Positions 9,084 through 18,083 of a stretch of DNA of 64,000 bases are shown in pieces; the first letter of the stretch is position 1; every line of letters begins with the position of its first letter. The position numbers were made by a program, and so were the translations under genes. The stretch spans positions 6,959-70,958 of the forward strand of contig CAVONS010000022.1 of assembly GCA_963697345.1 (NCBI GenBank). The letters are read 5' to 3'. The notes beneath the pieces are model-generated. The model had not been told where the DNA came from. It saw only the letters and a list, made by a program, of their open reading frames with translations, and ran no database searches. The stretch is from Prado023 sp963697345 (GTDB lineage Bacteria; Actinomycetota; Actinomycetes; S36-B12; CAIYMF01).

Positions 9084-9773
9084 TCAGGTGGCGACGAGCA
9101 TTCGTCCTGCCTGGATCGGGGTGAGCACGACCGACCCGCCCTCACCCTGGACCTGGACGCTGCCGCCCTCGACGACGACCTCGACGGACTGACCTGGGAC
9201 CGCTCCGGCTGCGCGCAGCTGGCCCATCATCTGCTCATCCGCCTGCAGGATCTCGGCGATCAGCACCACCGTCGCCCTGCGGCTCTCCTCACCGGCAACG
9301 GCTGCCAGGGACTCACCCTGTGCACGGCCTCCCGCGTCCTCGGACCCGGTACCCATGAGGGCCGCAAGGCCCGGGATCGGGTTGCCGAAGGGCGAGGAGG
9401 TCGGCTGCCCGAGGAGGTCCACGAGGCGGCGCTCGACGGACTCACTCATCACGTGCTCCCACCGGCATGCCTCGGGGTGGACCTGCTCCCACGGCAGCCC
9501 GATGACGTCGACAAGCAGGCACTCGGCCAGCCGGTGCTTGCGCATGACGCGAACGGCGAGGTCCGCGCCGGCGTCGGTCAGAACCAGGTGCCGATCGTCC
9601 TCATCGAGCTCGACCAGACCGTCGCGCTGCATGCGCGCCACGGTCTGGGAGACGGTGGGGCCGCTCTGTCCGAGACGTTCGGTGATCCTGGCCCGCATGG
9701 GCAGGATCCCTTCCTCGGTCAGCTCATAGATGGTCCGCAGGTACATCTCGGTGGTGTCGATCAGGTCGCTCAC
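9084..9773 (-). CDS. ideR: iron-dependent transcriptional repressor, DtxR/IdeR family
   Basis: 229 residues with the three DtxR regions: an N-terminal winged helix (DTTEMYLRTIYELTEEG, QSGPTVSQTVARM), a metal-binding/dimerisation domain (MRKHRLAE, VHPEACRWEHVM) and a C-terminal SH3-like domain. Starting at the GTG at 9773 puts the metal ligand Met at position 10 as in DtxR; the GTG at 9791 is an alternative. The ancillary ligands His and Glu and the primary ligands Cys, Glu and His are all present, shifted by one residue. It should repress iron uptake and storage genes when Fe(II) is bound. Confidence 0.93.
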   Translation of the reverse strand: MSDLIDTTEMYLRTIYELTEEGILPMRARITERLGQSGPTVSQTVARMQRDGLVELDEDDRHLVLTDAGADLAVRVMRKHRLAECLLVDVIGLPWEQVHPEACRWEHVMSESVERRLVDLLGQPTSSPFGNPIPGLAALMGTGSEDAGGRAQGESLAAVAGEESRRATVVLIAEILQADEQMMGQLRAAGAVPGQSVEVVVEGGSVQVQGEGGSVVLTPIQAGRMLVAT

Positions 9774-9921
9774 GCGCCCATTGTCCCCCACGGACTGCCG
9801 ATGCGCGTCGGCCGGTACCGCGTGCCCCCGGGGGGATCTTCCGGAACGGGACGCCGCATGTCGCCAAGCGCCTGCTCCCGGCCGGATGCGGCCCCCCGCT
9901 CGGCGCCCTAGGGTCAGGTGG

Positions 9922-11265
9922 GTGCAGCACGTGATGTGGTTCCGTCGGGACCTGCGAACCCATGACCATCCTGCGCTCGTGCAGGCGGTGACCCAGAGCG
10001 CGGGTCACCCGATCCTGCCGGTGTTCGTCATCGTCCCCGGGCCCTGGCAACGACTCGGCGCCCCAGCGCGGGCCTACCTCGCCCACTCGCTTGCGGCGCT
10101 GGCCGAGGACCTCGGTGGCCTGCATGTGCGAACCGGCGACCCGGCCGAGGCCCTGTGCGCCCTGGCCCGTGAGATCGGGCCCCTCACTGTGCATGTCACA
10201 TCGGCGCACACCCCCGCGGGTCGCGAGCGGGACGCACGCGTCGCCCAGGCACTGGCGGACGTGGGCTCGACCCTGGCTGCCACGGGCAGCAACTACGCCG
10301 TCGAACCAGGGACCGTCCTCAAGGGTGATGGCTCGCCCTACCGCGTCTTCACCCCCTTCCACCGCGCCTGGCTGGAGGCCGGATGGTCGGCGCCGGTCCC
10401 CCGACCGCAGCAGTCTGGCTGCTGGGACCTGCCCGGCGACCCGATCCCCGAGGAGTCCGCGCCGCCAGGCACCTCGGTCCCGCGGGCGGGCGAGGCGGCC
10501 GCGCGGGAGCAGTGGGCCGACTTCGCCCGCAACGGCCTGGCGGACTACGGCGCGATGCGCGACCGCGCCGATGTCGCCGGCACCAGTCGCCTGTCCCTGC
10601 CGCTGCGGTGGGGCGAGATCCATCCCCGCACCCTGCTGGCGGACCTCGATCCGGACCGCGACCGCCGCTTCGTGGCCGAGATCGGATGGCGCGAGTTCTA
10701 CGCCGACGTCCTGCACCACAACCCGAGCAGCCTCACCGAGAACCTCAACCCGGCCTTCGACCGGATGGTGCACGACTCAGGTCCCGGAGCACAGGACCTG
10801 TTCACGGCGTGGGCTGAGGGGCGCACCGGCTACCCGTTCGTCGACGCCGGGATGCGGCAACTGCGTGCCGAGGGCTGGATGCACAACCGCGTGCGGATGG
10901 TCACGGCGTCCTTCCTCGTCAAGGACCTGCACCTGCCGTGGTGGTGGGGTGAGCGCGAGTTCATGAGCTGGCTGATCGATGGTGATCCGGCATCCAACGC
11001 CCACGGGTGGCAGTGGGTCGCAGGATCGGGGACCGATGCAGCCCCCTACTTCCGGGTCTTCAACCCCGTCCTGCAGGGTGTGAAGTTCGATCCCCGTGGC
11101 GAGTACGTCCGCCGCTACATCCCCGAGCTGCGGCACATCGCGGGAGCCGCTGTGCACGAGCCGTGGAAGGTCCTCGACGGTCATGCCGAGGGCTACCCCG
11201 AGCCAATCGTGGATCACGCGGAGGAGCGTGCCGAGGCGCTGCGCCGGTACGAGGCGATCCGCTGA
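9922..11265 (+). CDS. phr: deoxyribodipyrimidine photolyase (class I CPD type)
   Basis: A protein of about 447 residues that repairs UV pyrimidine dimers with blue light. The N-terminal Rossmann-like antenna domain starts VMWFRRDLRTHDHPAL. The C-terminal FAD domain carries WREFYADVLHHNP, MHNRVRMVTASFLVKDL and DPASNAHGWQWVAGSGTDA, strongly conserved in class I photolyases. GTG at 9922, GTG at 9931 or ATG at 9934 are all possible starts; 9922 is chosen because of the upstream AGGGTCAGG. It is transcribed divergently from ideR. Confidence 0.95.
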   Translation: MQHVMWFRRDLRTHDHPALVQAVTQSAGHPILPVFVIVPGPWQRLGAPARAYLAHSLAALAEDLGGLHVRTGDPAEALCALAREIGPLTVHVTSAHTPAGRERDARVAQALADVGSTLAATGSNYAVEPGTVLKGDGSPYRVFTPFHRAWLEAGWSAPVPRPQQSGCWDLPGDPIPEESAPPGTSVPRAGEAAAREQWADFARNGLADYGAMRDRADVAGTSRLSLPLRWGEIHPRTLLADLDPDRDRRFVAEIGWREFYADVLHHNPSSLTENLNPAFDRMVHDSGPGAQDLFTAWAEGRTGYPFVDAGMRQLRAEGWMHNRVRMVTASFLVKDLHLPWWWGEREFMSWLIDGDPASNAHGWQWVAGSGTDAAPYFRVFNPVLQGVKFDPRGEYVRRYIPELRHIAGAAVHEPWKVLDGHAEGYPEPIVDHAEERAEALRRYEAIR

Positions 11266-11397
11266 CCCGGTTCCCTGGGGACCATCACGACTCGACTACA
11301 ACCTCCTGGCCGCCCCGGTCGCACGCGGGCCCCGGATCCCGCGAGTCGCGTCCCGACAGCCCACCGATGGCACGCCCCGACGTGGCAGACTGCCAGC

Positions 11398-12159
11398 ATG
11401 GCCATGCTCGCTGCTATCTCGCTCAAGGGTGGCGTGGGCAAGACGTCGATCTGCCTGGGCCTGGCGGCCAGTGCCTGGTCCGCCGGGCATCGCACACTCG
11501 TGATCGACCTCGATCCGCAGGCCAACGCCACTGCCGCGATGGACCCGCAGCCCTACGAGTTCACGACCAACGACGTGCTGGCCGATGGGCGCGAGGGGAT
11601 CGCCGCCGATGCCATCGTCGCCAGCGGCTGGGGCGCGGGAATCGACCTCATCGCCGGCGAGCGGGCCCTGGAGCACCGCGCCCACTCGGAGGGCCCGGAC
11701 TCCGCCCTGCGGCTGCGTACCACCCTGGCCGGTGCGCTGGACCGGTACCACACGGTCCTGATCGACTGCCCGCCGACGCTCGGTGAACTGACCCGCAACG
11801 CCCTGGCCGCCTCACCCGCCGCCCTGATCGTGACCGAGCCCTCGTTCTTCGCCCTGCAGGCCGCCGAGCAGGCCCTCGAGGCGGTCGAGATCGCCCGCGA
11901 TGCCACGAACCTGGGGCTGCGCACCGCGGGCATCGTGGTCAACCGCGTCCGTCGCAGCTCGGAGCACACCTATCGCCTGGAGGAGCTGCGCCGCGTCTAC
12001 CCGCAGCTGGTGCTCGAACCACCGATCCCGGATCGTGCCGCCATGGCCGCCGCGCAAGGTGCGGCCGCGCCCATCACTGCGCTGCGGACCTCAGGCGCCA
12101 AGGACCTGGTCGCGCTGTTCACCGACCTGGCCGCCAACATCGAGGAGGGCCTGTCATGA
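11398..12159 (+). CDS. ParA/MinD-like partition ATPase
   Basis: 253 residues. The deviant Walker A motif KGGVGKT (residues 10-16), VIDLDPQANAT and the Walker B-like VLIDCPPTLG define a ParA-superfamily ATPase. There is no N-terminal HTH domain, as in type Ib plasmid-type ParA or orphan cargo-positioning ATPases. The stop overlaps the next start by four bases (ATGA), so the two genes are co-translated. It is not beside a ParB or chromosome-origin set, so chromosome segregation is unlikely to be its main job. Confidence 0.85.
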   Translation: MAMLAAISLKGGVGKTSICLGLAASAWSAGHRTLVIDLDPQANATAAMDPQPYEFTTNDVLADGREGIAADAIVASGWGAGIDLIAGERALEHRAHSEGPDSALRLRTTLAGALDRYHTVLIDCPPTLGELTRNALAASPAALIVTEPSFFALQAAEQALEAVEIARDATNLGLRTAGIVVNRVRRSSEHTYRLEELRRVYPQLVLEPPIPDRAAMAAAQGAAAPITALRTSGAKDLVALFTDLAANIEEGLS

Positions 12160-12572
12160 GCACCCCCACACCACGTCCCGCGCTGAAGAAGTCCGCAGAC
12201 GCCCATATCCATCCAGCGGCTCCGGGGCACCCGCTGCGCGCACTTCGCGCGGCTCCGGACAGCGCCGCCCCTGAGCCCGAGCACCCCACGACCGGGGAGG
12301 CCGACAGCGGTACGGGCACCCAGCCCGGGACTGTCGGCGGTGGATCGCACCGTCTGTCCGGCCCTCTTCGGGGGACCACGAGCGACAGCCTGCGCAGCGC
12401 CACCCGCAAGGCGAAGAGGTCACCCAAGGTCACTGCCGGAGACAAGCCGGTCGACCTCGGCGTCCGGGTGCCCAAGCAACTGCGCAAGGACTTCCGGTCA
12501 GCGGTGAAGGCCGACAAGAAGGATCCCGACGCCGTGGTCACCGCCCTGCTGAAGGCGTGGCTCGGTACCTGA
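12156..12572 (+). CDS. small basic partner of the ParA-like ATPase (possible ribbon-helix-helix)
   Basis: 138 residues. The first 95 are low-complexity, Pro/Ala/Gly-rich and probably disordered, with a basic N-terminus containing ALKKS. The last 40 (VDLGVRVPKQLRKDFRSAVK onward) look like a short strand followed by two helices, compatible with a ribbon-helix-helix or ParG-like fold. Co-translation with the ATPase suggests that it stimulates the ATPase or is its DNA or cargo adaptor, like ParG with ParF. No named family is recognised with certainty. Confidence 0.65.
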   Translation: MSTPTPRPALKKSADAHIHPAAPGHPLRALRAAPDSAAPEPEHPTTGEADSGTGTQPGTVGGGSHRLSGPLRGTTSDSLRSATRKAKRSPKVTAGDKPVDLGVRVPKQLRKDFRSAVKADKKDPDAVVTALLKAWLGT

Positions 12573-12633
12573 CACAATCAGCGCCAGCATCCAGCGCGGC
12601 TCGTGGCGCGGGCCCACCGACCAAGGAGACAAC

Positions 12634-13341
12634 ATGAGGTTCCTCAGGACGACTGCCGCTCTGGCCGCGGCTCTGCTGCTCGGGTCACTGGCCGGATGTG
12701 CCGACTACACGACCACGGGTCTCCCTGACGGGGAGGCCGCGGAGAATGAGGCGGAGAACGCCATGGAGGGTGAGGCGCTGGCCGGCACGTCCTGGATCCT
12801 GACCGGCTCCACGCTCGCCGAGGAGGAGGTCCAGGATGCGGGGATCACGGCTGACTTCTTCGAGGAGCAGATGTCGGGCAGTGCCCCGGTGAACAACTAC
12901 TTCGCCGAGTACTCCGTGGAGGGCGAGAGCATCGAGATCGGACCGATCGGCTCAACCATGATGGCAGGGTCTCCGGGGCTCATGGCCGCCGAGAACGCGT
13001 ACTTCGAGCTGCTCGGCACCGTCGACTCCTTCGAGCTCGCCGCCGACAAGCTCGTCCTGAAGGCGGCGGGTGTCGACGTCCTTGACTACGTGCCCGCCAG
13101 CCAGGCCGGTTCATCGACCGACGTCCAGGCAGGCGCGGGGACCCAGGACATCAACGTGGTCGCTGAGTCGCTGATCGGGATGTCGGTCGCCGACGCCGAG
13201 GCTGCTGCCACGGATGCCGGGTTCGCGTTCCGGGTGACCTCGACCGACGGCAAGCCAGCAGCCGTCACGATGGACTACCGCATCGACCGGATCAACGCCG
13301 AGGTCGAGGACGACGAGGTCGTCCGGGTCACGATCGGCTGA
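12634..13341 (+). CDS. lipoprotein with META (HslJ-like) domain and I78-inhibitor-like C-terminus
   Basis: 235 residues. The signal peptide ends in lipobox LAGC (Cys22), so the protein is probably lipid-anchored outside the membrane. An acidic linker is followed by a META/HslJ-like region (LAGTSWILTGS, NNYFAEYSVEGESIEIGPIG, STMMAG) and, after about residue 175, by IGMSVADAEAAATDAGFAFRV to TMDYRIDRINAEVEDD, which resembles potato-inhibitor-like family I78. AAGGAG upstream is the ribosome site. The combination suggests envelope protection or protease inhibition; function is unproven. Confidence 0.72.
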   Translation: MRFLRTTAALAAALLLGSLAGCADYTTTGLPDGEAAENEAENAMEGEALAGTSWILTGSTLAEEEVQDAGITADFFEEQMSGSAPVNNYFAEYSVEGESIEIGPIGSTMMAGSPGLMAAENAYFELLGTVDSFELAADKLVLKAAGVDVLDYVPASQAGSSTDVQAGAGTQDINVVAESLIGMSVADAEAAATDAGFAFRVTSTDGKPAAVTMDYRIDRINAEVEDDEVVRVTIG

Positions 13342-13435
13342 CCCGCGCGCCGGCGGCTGGGTCAGCACCAAAGGCACCGGCAGATGGTTGGTTCGGAGCT
13401 CCGGGGCCGCGTCCGACGTCCGTAGACTGCCGACC

Positions 13436-14524
13436 ATGCCCCGCAACAACGGACGCGCCCGTGACAGTGCCCCGTCCGGCGCGCCCGACGCTGATCTTGA
13501 GCTGCCCCCGGCGCCCCGGCCGCGGAGCTGGGCACATCGGGAGGCCCAGGCGTACCGACGGCGCCGTCGGGACTACGTGATCGCGACCAAGGCGCTGGTC
13601 GATGCCCTGCAGGCGCGCCTGGAGGACGTCGACGAGATCGAGGCCTTCGTCACCGGTCGGGCCAAGGAGGTCCGCTCCGTCGAGCAGAAGCTGCGCGCAC
13701 GGGACCGGCTGAGCCCCGGGCGCGACAGCGCCTTCACCGACCTGCCCGACCTGATCGGCATCCGTGTGGTGGTCCGGCTCGAGAGCGAGATCTCGATCGT
13801 CGCCGAGGAGCTGCACCGCCTGCTCATCGTGGACAAGGACGTCGACGCCCGCGATGAGCGTTCCCGCGAGGAGACACCCGGCTACCGAGGGCGGCACTTC
13901 GACGTCCGGGCGCACCCGGACGGAGAGCTCCCCGAGCTCCTCACGGTGCAGCCCGCCGAGATCCAGGTCCGCACCCGCGCCGCCGATCTCTGGGCGTCCC
14001 TCGAGCATGAGCTGCGCTACAAGGGTGGGACCGAGCTGCCCGCCGTGCGCAGCCGGCAGTTCGTGCTCGCAGCCAGCCTTCTGGAACTGGCCGAGCGCGA
14101 GCTCGAGGACCTCCGCGCGTGGCAGGTGGACACCCAGTCAGTGGCCGCCAGCGCCCACACGGCCCCAGCCCGCGAGCCCGCCCGGCACATGGACGAGGGC
14201 GCCCTGGCCGAGTTCCTCGCCAACCGGTACCCCGCGGTGCCCAGCACCCCGCGTCGCCTGGGCTGGATGCTGGATCTGCTGCGGGAGATGTCCCTGGACA
14301 GCTCAGCCGCCCTGGCCGACCTGCTCCCCGACCACCCCGACCGTCGGATCCTCGCCCTGGTGGAGGGACGCGCCACGGTGGACAGCGTCCGGATGCTCGA
14401 CGACGAGCTGCTGCTGGTAGCGCCCGAGGCGTACCTGCGGGCCAACCGCGCCGTCCCCGACGAGCGCAACCCCCACCGCATCAGGACGTTGGAGCGCCGC
14501 CAGCGGCGGTTGGCGGGGGGCTAG
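13436..14524 (+). CDS. RelA/SpoT-domain protein (small alarmone synthetase-like, divergent)
   Basis: About 362 residues with a RelA/SpoT nucleotidyltransferase region: LPDLIGIRVVVRLESEI, TPGYRGRHFDV and AEIQVRTRAADLWASLEHEL, the last matching the conserved ExQxRT...EHxxxYK element. There is no HD hydrolase domain, TGS or ACT domain, so it is not a full-length Rel. The usual basic patch before DLIGIR is read as LRARDRLSPGRDSAF and differs from typical synthetases, so (p)ppGpp synthesis is plausible but not certain. A C-terminal helical region of about 130 residues is unrecognised. ATG 13436 is the most natural start. Confidence 0.78.
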   Translation: MPRNNGRARDSAPSGAPDADLELPPAPRPRSWAHREAQAYRRRRRDYVIATKALVDALQARLEDVDEIEAFVTGRAKEVRSVEQKLRARDRLSPGRDSAFTDLPDLIGIRVVVRLESEISIVAEELHRLLIVDKDVDARDERSREETPGYRGRHFDVRAHPDGELPELLTVQPAEIQVRTRAADLWASLEHELRYKGGTELPAVRSRQFVLAASLLELAERELEDLRAWQVDTQSVAASAHTAPAREPARHMDEGALAEFLANRYPAVPSTPRRLGWMLDLLREMSLDSSAALADLLPDHPDRRILALVEGRATVDSVRMLDDELLLVAPEAYLRANRAVPDERNPHRIRTLERRQRRLAGG

Positions 14525-14534
14525 TCGGGACAGT

Positions 14535-14570
14535 GTGAGGGCTGGTGACCCGAAGGTCACCAGGGCTCAC
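14535..14570. terminator. strong bidirectional terminator hairpin
   Basis: GTGAG-GG-CTGGTGACC pairs with GGTCACCAG-GG-CTCAC: 9 bp plus 5 bp around a GG/GG internal mismatch, with a CGAA loop. It lies between the stop of the RelA/SpoT-domain gene (14524) and that of the convergent fasciclin pseudogene (14587). Confidence 0.75.
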
Positions 14571-14586
14571 GGCGGCACTACCCCGC

Positions 14587-15110
14587 TCAGGCCGGGGACA
14601 GCACCGAGTCGACAGCATGGATGAACCCGTTGCTGGCTGGGACCTCGCGCCACCCACGGTGATGCTTGAACCGTCGGCTGCGATCGCTGCACTCTCCCCA
14701 TTGAGCAGCGTGATTGACGAACGCACCCGAGCTCCAAGCCACCCTGCAGGACGGCAACCATCGGTCACGTGATACGTGAGGATGTCAGCGAGGTCGGCCG
14801 GGCTAATGACCTTTGCTGCACACACGTTCGCGGGGGGTCAAGTCGAACGCTGCAAAGGCGTCGTCAGTCGGGGCGAACAGCGTGCGCTGACCTTTGCCCG
14901 AGAGTGCATCAACGATGGCGCCGTCAAATATCGCAAGTCGGTGTGGTCAGGGGTGTGTCGAACGCGCCCGCCTACGGACCACTCGAGTTGGCCTCAATGG
15001 CAACCGACACAATGGTCGGCGCGCCCTTGGCGGAGGCGGGGGCAGCCATGGCAGCGGCGGCCAGGCCGGCAGCAGGCGGCAACTGCTGCGATGCGGGTCG
15101 AGTTGCGCAT
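14587..15110 (-). pseudogene. fasciclin (FAS1) domain secreted protein, frame broken at least four times
   Basis: Pieces in different frames reconstruct one small FAS1 lipoprotein or adhesin-like protein: MRNSTRIAAVA, then AGLAAAAMAAPASAKG (signal peptide), LFAPTDDAFAAF, PADLADILTYHVTDG, SSITLLNGESAAIAADG and SNGFIHAVDSVLSPA before the stop at 14587. These are the H1 and H2 FAS1 signatures in the correct order. At least four single-base shifts occur within about 520 bp, and one frame carries a stop after SSGP. This is either true decay or a very poor patch of sequence. Confidence 0.7.
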
Positions 15111-15366
15111 GAGTGGTTCCTCCTGAGTGTGGGGCTCCCATGTGGACACCCTTCACACCACTCTCCGCCCGTGACCGGTGTCATGGATGCATCCCTCTTG
15201 CAGACGTTTTCTGGGCGTTTCCGTGTGTGATCAGGAGGAATCGCCCATCCCGGCGGGTCACGGCCGTCCGGGAAGCCATCGCACCGACCGCCGCCGCTCT
15301 CACTCGCGCCCGTCCCGGGCTCCAACGGGCAGCTGGCGGCGCACCCCTGCGGCTAGCATCGCGAGC

Positions 15367-16392
15367 ATGCTGCCCTGGTCCGCCACACTGTCCGGTCGCC
15401 TCGACGAACTCGTGATCGACTCCGAGGTCCTGCGTGGCAACCCGCTCGGTGACCCCCACGAGCGCCCGATCTGGGTCTACGTCCCGCCCGGCTACGACGA
15501 CACCCCCACGACCAGGTACCCGACCATCTACGTGATCCAGGGCTACACGGGCCACGTGGCGATGTGGGCCAACCGCAACGCCTTCCGCCAGCCGTTCCCC
15601 GAGACCGCCGATGCGGTGTTCGCCGCCGGGGCGCCGCCCTGCATCGTGGTCTACGTCGACGCGTGGACGTCCTACGGCGGGTCCCAGTTCGTCGACTCCC
15701 CGGGTACCGGCAACTACCACTCGTACCTGTGCGACGAGGTCGTTGCGTTCGTCGACGACCGCTACCGGACGATCGCCGACCGCGAGTCCCGGGCGATCGC
15801 GGGCAAGTCCAGCGGCGGGTACGGCGCGATGATCACCCCGATGCTGCGCCCCGACGTCTTCGGCGCCCTGGCAACCCACGCCGGAGACGCCCTCTACGAG
15901 CTGTGCTACGTCCCGGAGTTCGCCGCAGTCGTGCGCGCCCTGCGATCCTGGGATGGCAACCCGCACGCGTGGTGGGCCGACTTCCAGTCACGCACTGCCT
16001 TCACCCGGCCCGAGGACGAGGTGCTGTTGGGCATGTACGGGGTCGCGGCCTGCTTCTCAGCCGATCCGGACGGGACGCCGGTGCTCCCGTTCGACCCGGT
16101 CACCGGGGTGGTCGACGCCGCGAGGTGGCAGCGCTGGCTCGACCTCGACCCGGTCCGGATGGCCCCCGGGCACGCCGATGCGCTGCGCTCGCTGCGGGCG
16201 ATCTGGATCGATGCCGGGACCTCCGATGAGTACAACCTCGACGTCGGGGCCCAGGCCTTCCGCGCCGAGCTCGCCGCCGCGGGGGTGCCGGACGAGCGTG
16301 TGCACTTCGAGCTCTTCGAGGGCCGGCACGGCGGCATCGACTACCGGTACCCACTGGCACTGAGGTGGTTGTCCGAGCGGCTGGCTCGCTGA
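15367..16392 (+). CDS. esterase D/enterochelin-esterase-like alpha/beta hydrolase
   Basis: 341 residues. The start MLPWSATLSGRLDELVIDSEVL runs into RPIWVYVPPGYDD, typical of the Esterase D fold. The nucleophile elbow is AGKSSGGYGAM (Ser of SSGG). An acid is likely in IDAGTSDEYNLD, and the catalytic His in FEGRHGGIDYRYP near the C-terminus. There is no signal peptide, so it is probably cytoplasmic. Substrate unknown; the family hydrolyses acyl esters, including carbohydrate and siderophore esters. Confidence 0.85.
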   Translation: MLPWSATLSGRLDELVIDSEVLRGNPLGDPHERPIWVYVPPGYDDTPTTRYPTIYVIQGYTGHVAMWANRNAFRQPFPETADAVFAAGAPPCIVVYVDAWTSYGGSQFVDSPGTGNYHSYLCDEVVAFVDDRYRTIADRESRAIAGKSSGGYGAMITPMLRPDVFGALATHAGDALYELCYVPEFAAVVRALRSWDGNPHAWWADFQSRTAFTRPEDEVLLGMYGVAACFSADPDGTPVLPFDPVTGVVDAARWQRWLDLDPVRMAPGHADALRSLRAIWIDAGTSDEYNLDVGAQAFRAELAAAGVPDERVHFELFEGRHGGIDYRYPLALRWLSERLAR

Positions 16393-16439
16393 GCGATCCC
16401 CCACGCCAACCGCGATACGGGCTGCCTACACTGGAACGG

Positions 16440-17144
16440 ATGTCGCCCGAAGCCACGGGATTCCTGCTCTCGGCAGCCGCTGCGTCAACGGCACTGCTGG
16501 GGTGGCTCGCCGTGGCCGCGAAGCGGACCTGGACTGACCGCAGCGTCGGGTTCGCGTTGCTGTTCTCAGCGTTCGCGATGCTCGCGATCAGCCTGATCGA
16601 GCTGCTGCCGCCGGGCCTTCGAGACCCCTCCCTGCGGAGCGCAACCCTCCTGCTCTGCGCCACCGGCTTCGTGGCCGTTCCTGCCATGCGCTGGCTGCTG
16701 GCACGCGCGCTTCCCTCACTTGGCGCCGCCCAGAGCACCGCCATGCTGGTCATGCTCGCGATCGCCCTGCACAACATCCCCGAGGGCGCGGTCCCCTTCG
16801 CTGCCACGATGGTCAGCGTGCAGGCAGGGATCATCACGGCCGTGGCAATCGGCCTGCACAACATCCCGGAGGGCATGGCCGTCTCCACGGCCGTGCTGGC
16901 CATGGGCGGCTCACGACGGCGCGCCTTCGTCTACACCGCGGTCTCGGTCGTGGGTGAGCTGGTCGGCGCCCTGGCGATGCTGGTCGTGGGCAGCGCCCTG
17001 AGCCCCACCGGCGCCGCCGGACTGCTGGCCTTCGTCGCCGGGATCATGATCGCCCTGTGCCTCACCCAGCTGATCCCTGCGGGCCTCCGGCTGGTCCAGG
17101 GGAGCACGACCGTGGGCGACCCTGCCGTGGTGGCCAACACCTGA
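16440..17144 (+). CDS. ZIP-family (ZupT-like) metal transporter
   Basis: 234 residues with about eight membrane helices. Two adjacent metal-site motifs, IALHNIPEGAVPF and IGLHNIPEGMAVS, are the helix IV/V signatures of ZIP importers for Zn(II), Fe(II) or Mn(II). The ATG at 16440 gives MSPEATGFLLSAAAAS. It starts 48 bp after the esterase gene. Length and motifs match the bacterial ZupT group; metal preference cannot be read from sequence. Confidence 0.9.
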   Translation: MSPEATGFLLSAAAASTALLGWLAVAAKRTWTDRSVGFALLFSAFAMLAISLIELLPPGLRDPSLRSATLLLCATGFVAVPAMRWLLARALPSLGAAQSTAMLVMLAIALHNIPEGAVPFAATMVSVQAGIITAVAIGLHNIPEGMAVSTAVLAMGGSRRRAFVYTAVSVVGELVGALAMLVVGSALSPTGAAGLLAFVAGIMIALCLTQLIPAGLRLVQGSTTVGDPAVVANT

Positions 17145-17211
17145 GCCAACGACACCCCGGACCCGAGCGCCGACGAGAAGCGCGCCGCCGCGCCGGACTA
17201 CGGTCGCTGGC

Positions 17212-17994
17212 ATGCACATCGAGCCAGTGCACACGGTCAGCCGAGACGCGATCATCGCCGGCCTTCGCGCCGCCCTGGACGGGAGTCCCGCGGTCCTGGC
17301 GGCCTTCCTCGGGGGTAGCGACGCCACGGGTCGCACCGACGAGTTCTCCGACATCGACCTCGTGGTGGTCGTCGAGGACGGGTCGGTCGAGGAGACGTTC
17401 GGTGTCATCCACGCAACGCTCGAGGAGTTGTCACCGATCAGCCATCGGTGGCGGCTGGCCGACCCGACCTGGCACGGCCACCCCCAGGAGTTCCTCGCCC
17501 TGCGTGATGCTGATCCTGCGCACTTCGTGGATCTCGTGATCCAGACACCGACCGGGGGCGAGCGATTCCTCGATGCCGAGCGGCACGGCCACGCCGACGT
17601 GCTGATCGACCGCGCAGGGATGCTTGCCCCCATCCCGCTGGACGAGGCAGCCCTGCAGCAGCGCATCGACGCTCGGCTGGCGGTCCTGCGCGAACGCTTC
17701 CCGCTCTTCCAGACGCTGGTGACCCGGGCCGTGCGTCGCGGCTTCATCGCCGAGGCGGCGGTGGCCTACCAGGACTACGCCTACCGCCCGCTGATCGAAC
17801 TCCTGCGGATCCGGCACTGCCCGCAGCGCTTCGACTACGGCGCGCGCTATCTGGACCGTGACCTGCCTGATTCGCTGCGCACTGAGATCGAGTCCCTGGC
17901 ACTGCCCGGTTCCCTCGACGAGGTCGAGGCGTTCCGGGCCCGGGCGCAGGCGCTGTTCGAGGCGACCCTGGCGGAGATGCCGCCCGCGCCCTGA
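17212..17994 (+). CDS. nucleotidyltransferase-domain protein (aminoglycoside adenylyltransferase-like fold)
   Basis: 260 residues. The N-terminal polymerase-beta-like nucleotidyltransferase motif is FLGGSDATGRTDEFSDIDLVVVV (Gly-Ser followed by Asp-x-Asp), with a third acidic position in HFVDLVIQ. The remaining helical region contains RRGFIAEAAVAYQDYAYRPLIELL. The fold transfers nucleotides to small molecules or proteins. Resistance activity cannot be claimed; chromosomal relatives are mostly uncharacterised. Confidence 0.78.
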   Translation: MHIEPVHTVSRDAIIAGLRAALDGSPAVLAAFLGGSDATGRTDEFSDIDLVVVVEDGSVEETFGVIHATLEELSPISHRWRLADPTWHGHPQEFLALRDADPAHFVDLVIQTPTGGERFLDAERHGHADVLIDRAGMLAPIPLDEAALQQRIDARLAVLRERFPLFQTLVTRAVRRGFIAEAAVAYQDYAYRPLIELLRIRHCPQRFDYGARYLDRDLPDSLRTEIESLALPGSLDEVEAFRARAQALFEATLAEMPPAP

Positions 17995-18032
17995 GGGTCC
18001 GATGCCGGCCCATAAGCGGCCGGCCGGCCTCG

Positions 18033-18064
18033 GGTCAGGTGGTCAGGTGGTCAGGCGGCCAGGC
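18033..18064. repeat. four-copy 8-bp tandem repeat
   Basis: Units GGTCAGGT, GGTCAGGT, GGTCAGGC and GGCCAGGC lie head to tail in the gap between the convergent nucleotidyltransferase and HAD genes. Probably a slippage repeat. Confidence 0.75.
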
Positions 18065-18083
18065 GGGGGCAAGGGGCAGGGAG

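Noticed and set aside
17212..17994. Aminoglycoside-resistance gene
   Set aside because: Only the general nucleotidyltransferase fold is evident; nothing specific to a resistance subfamily was seen.
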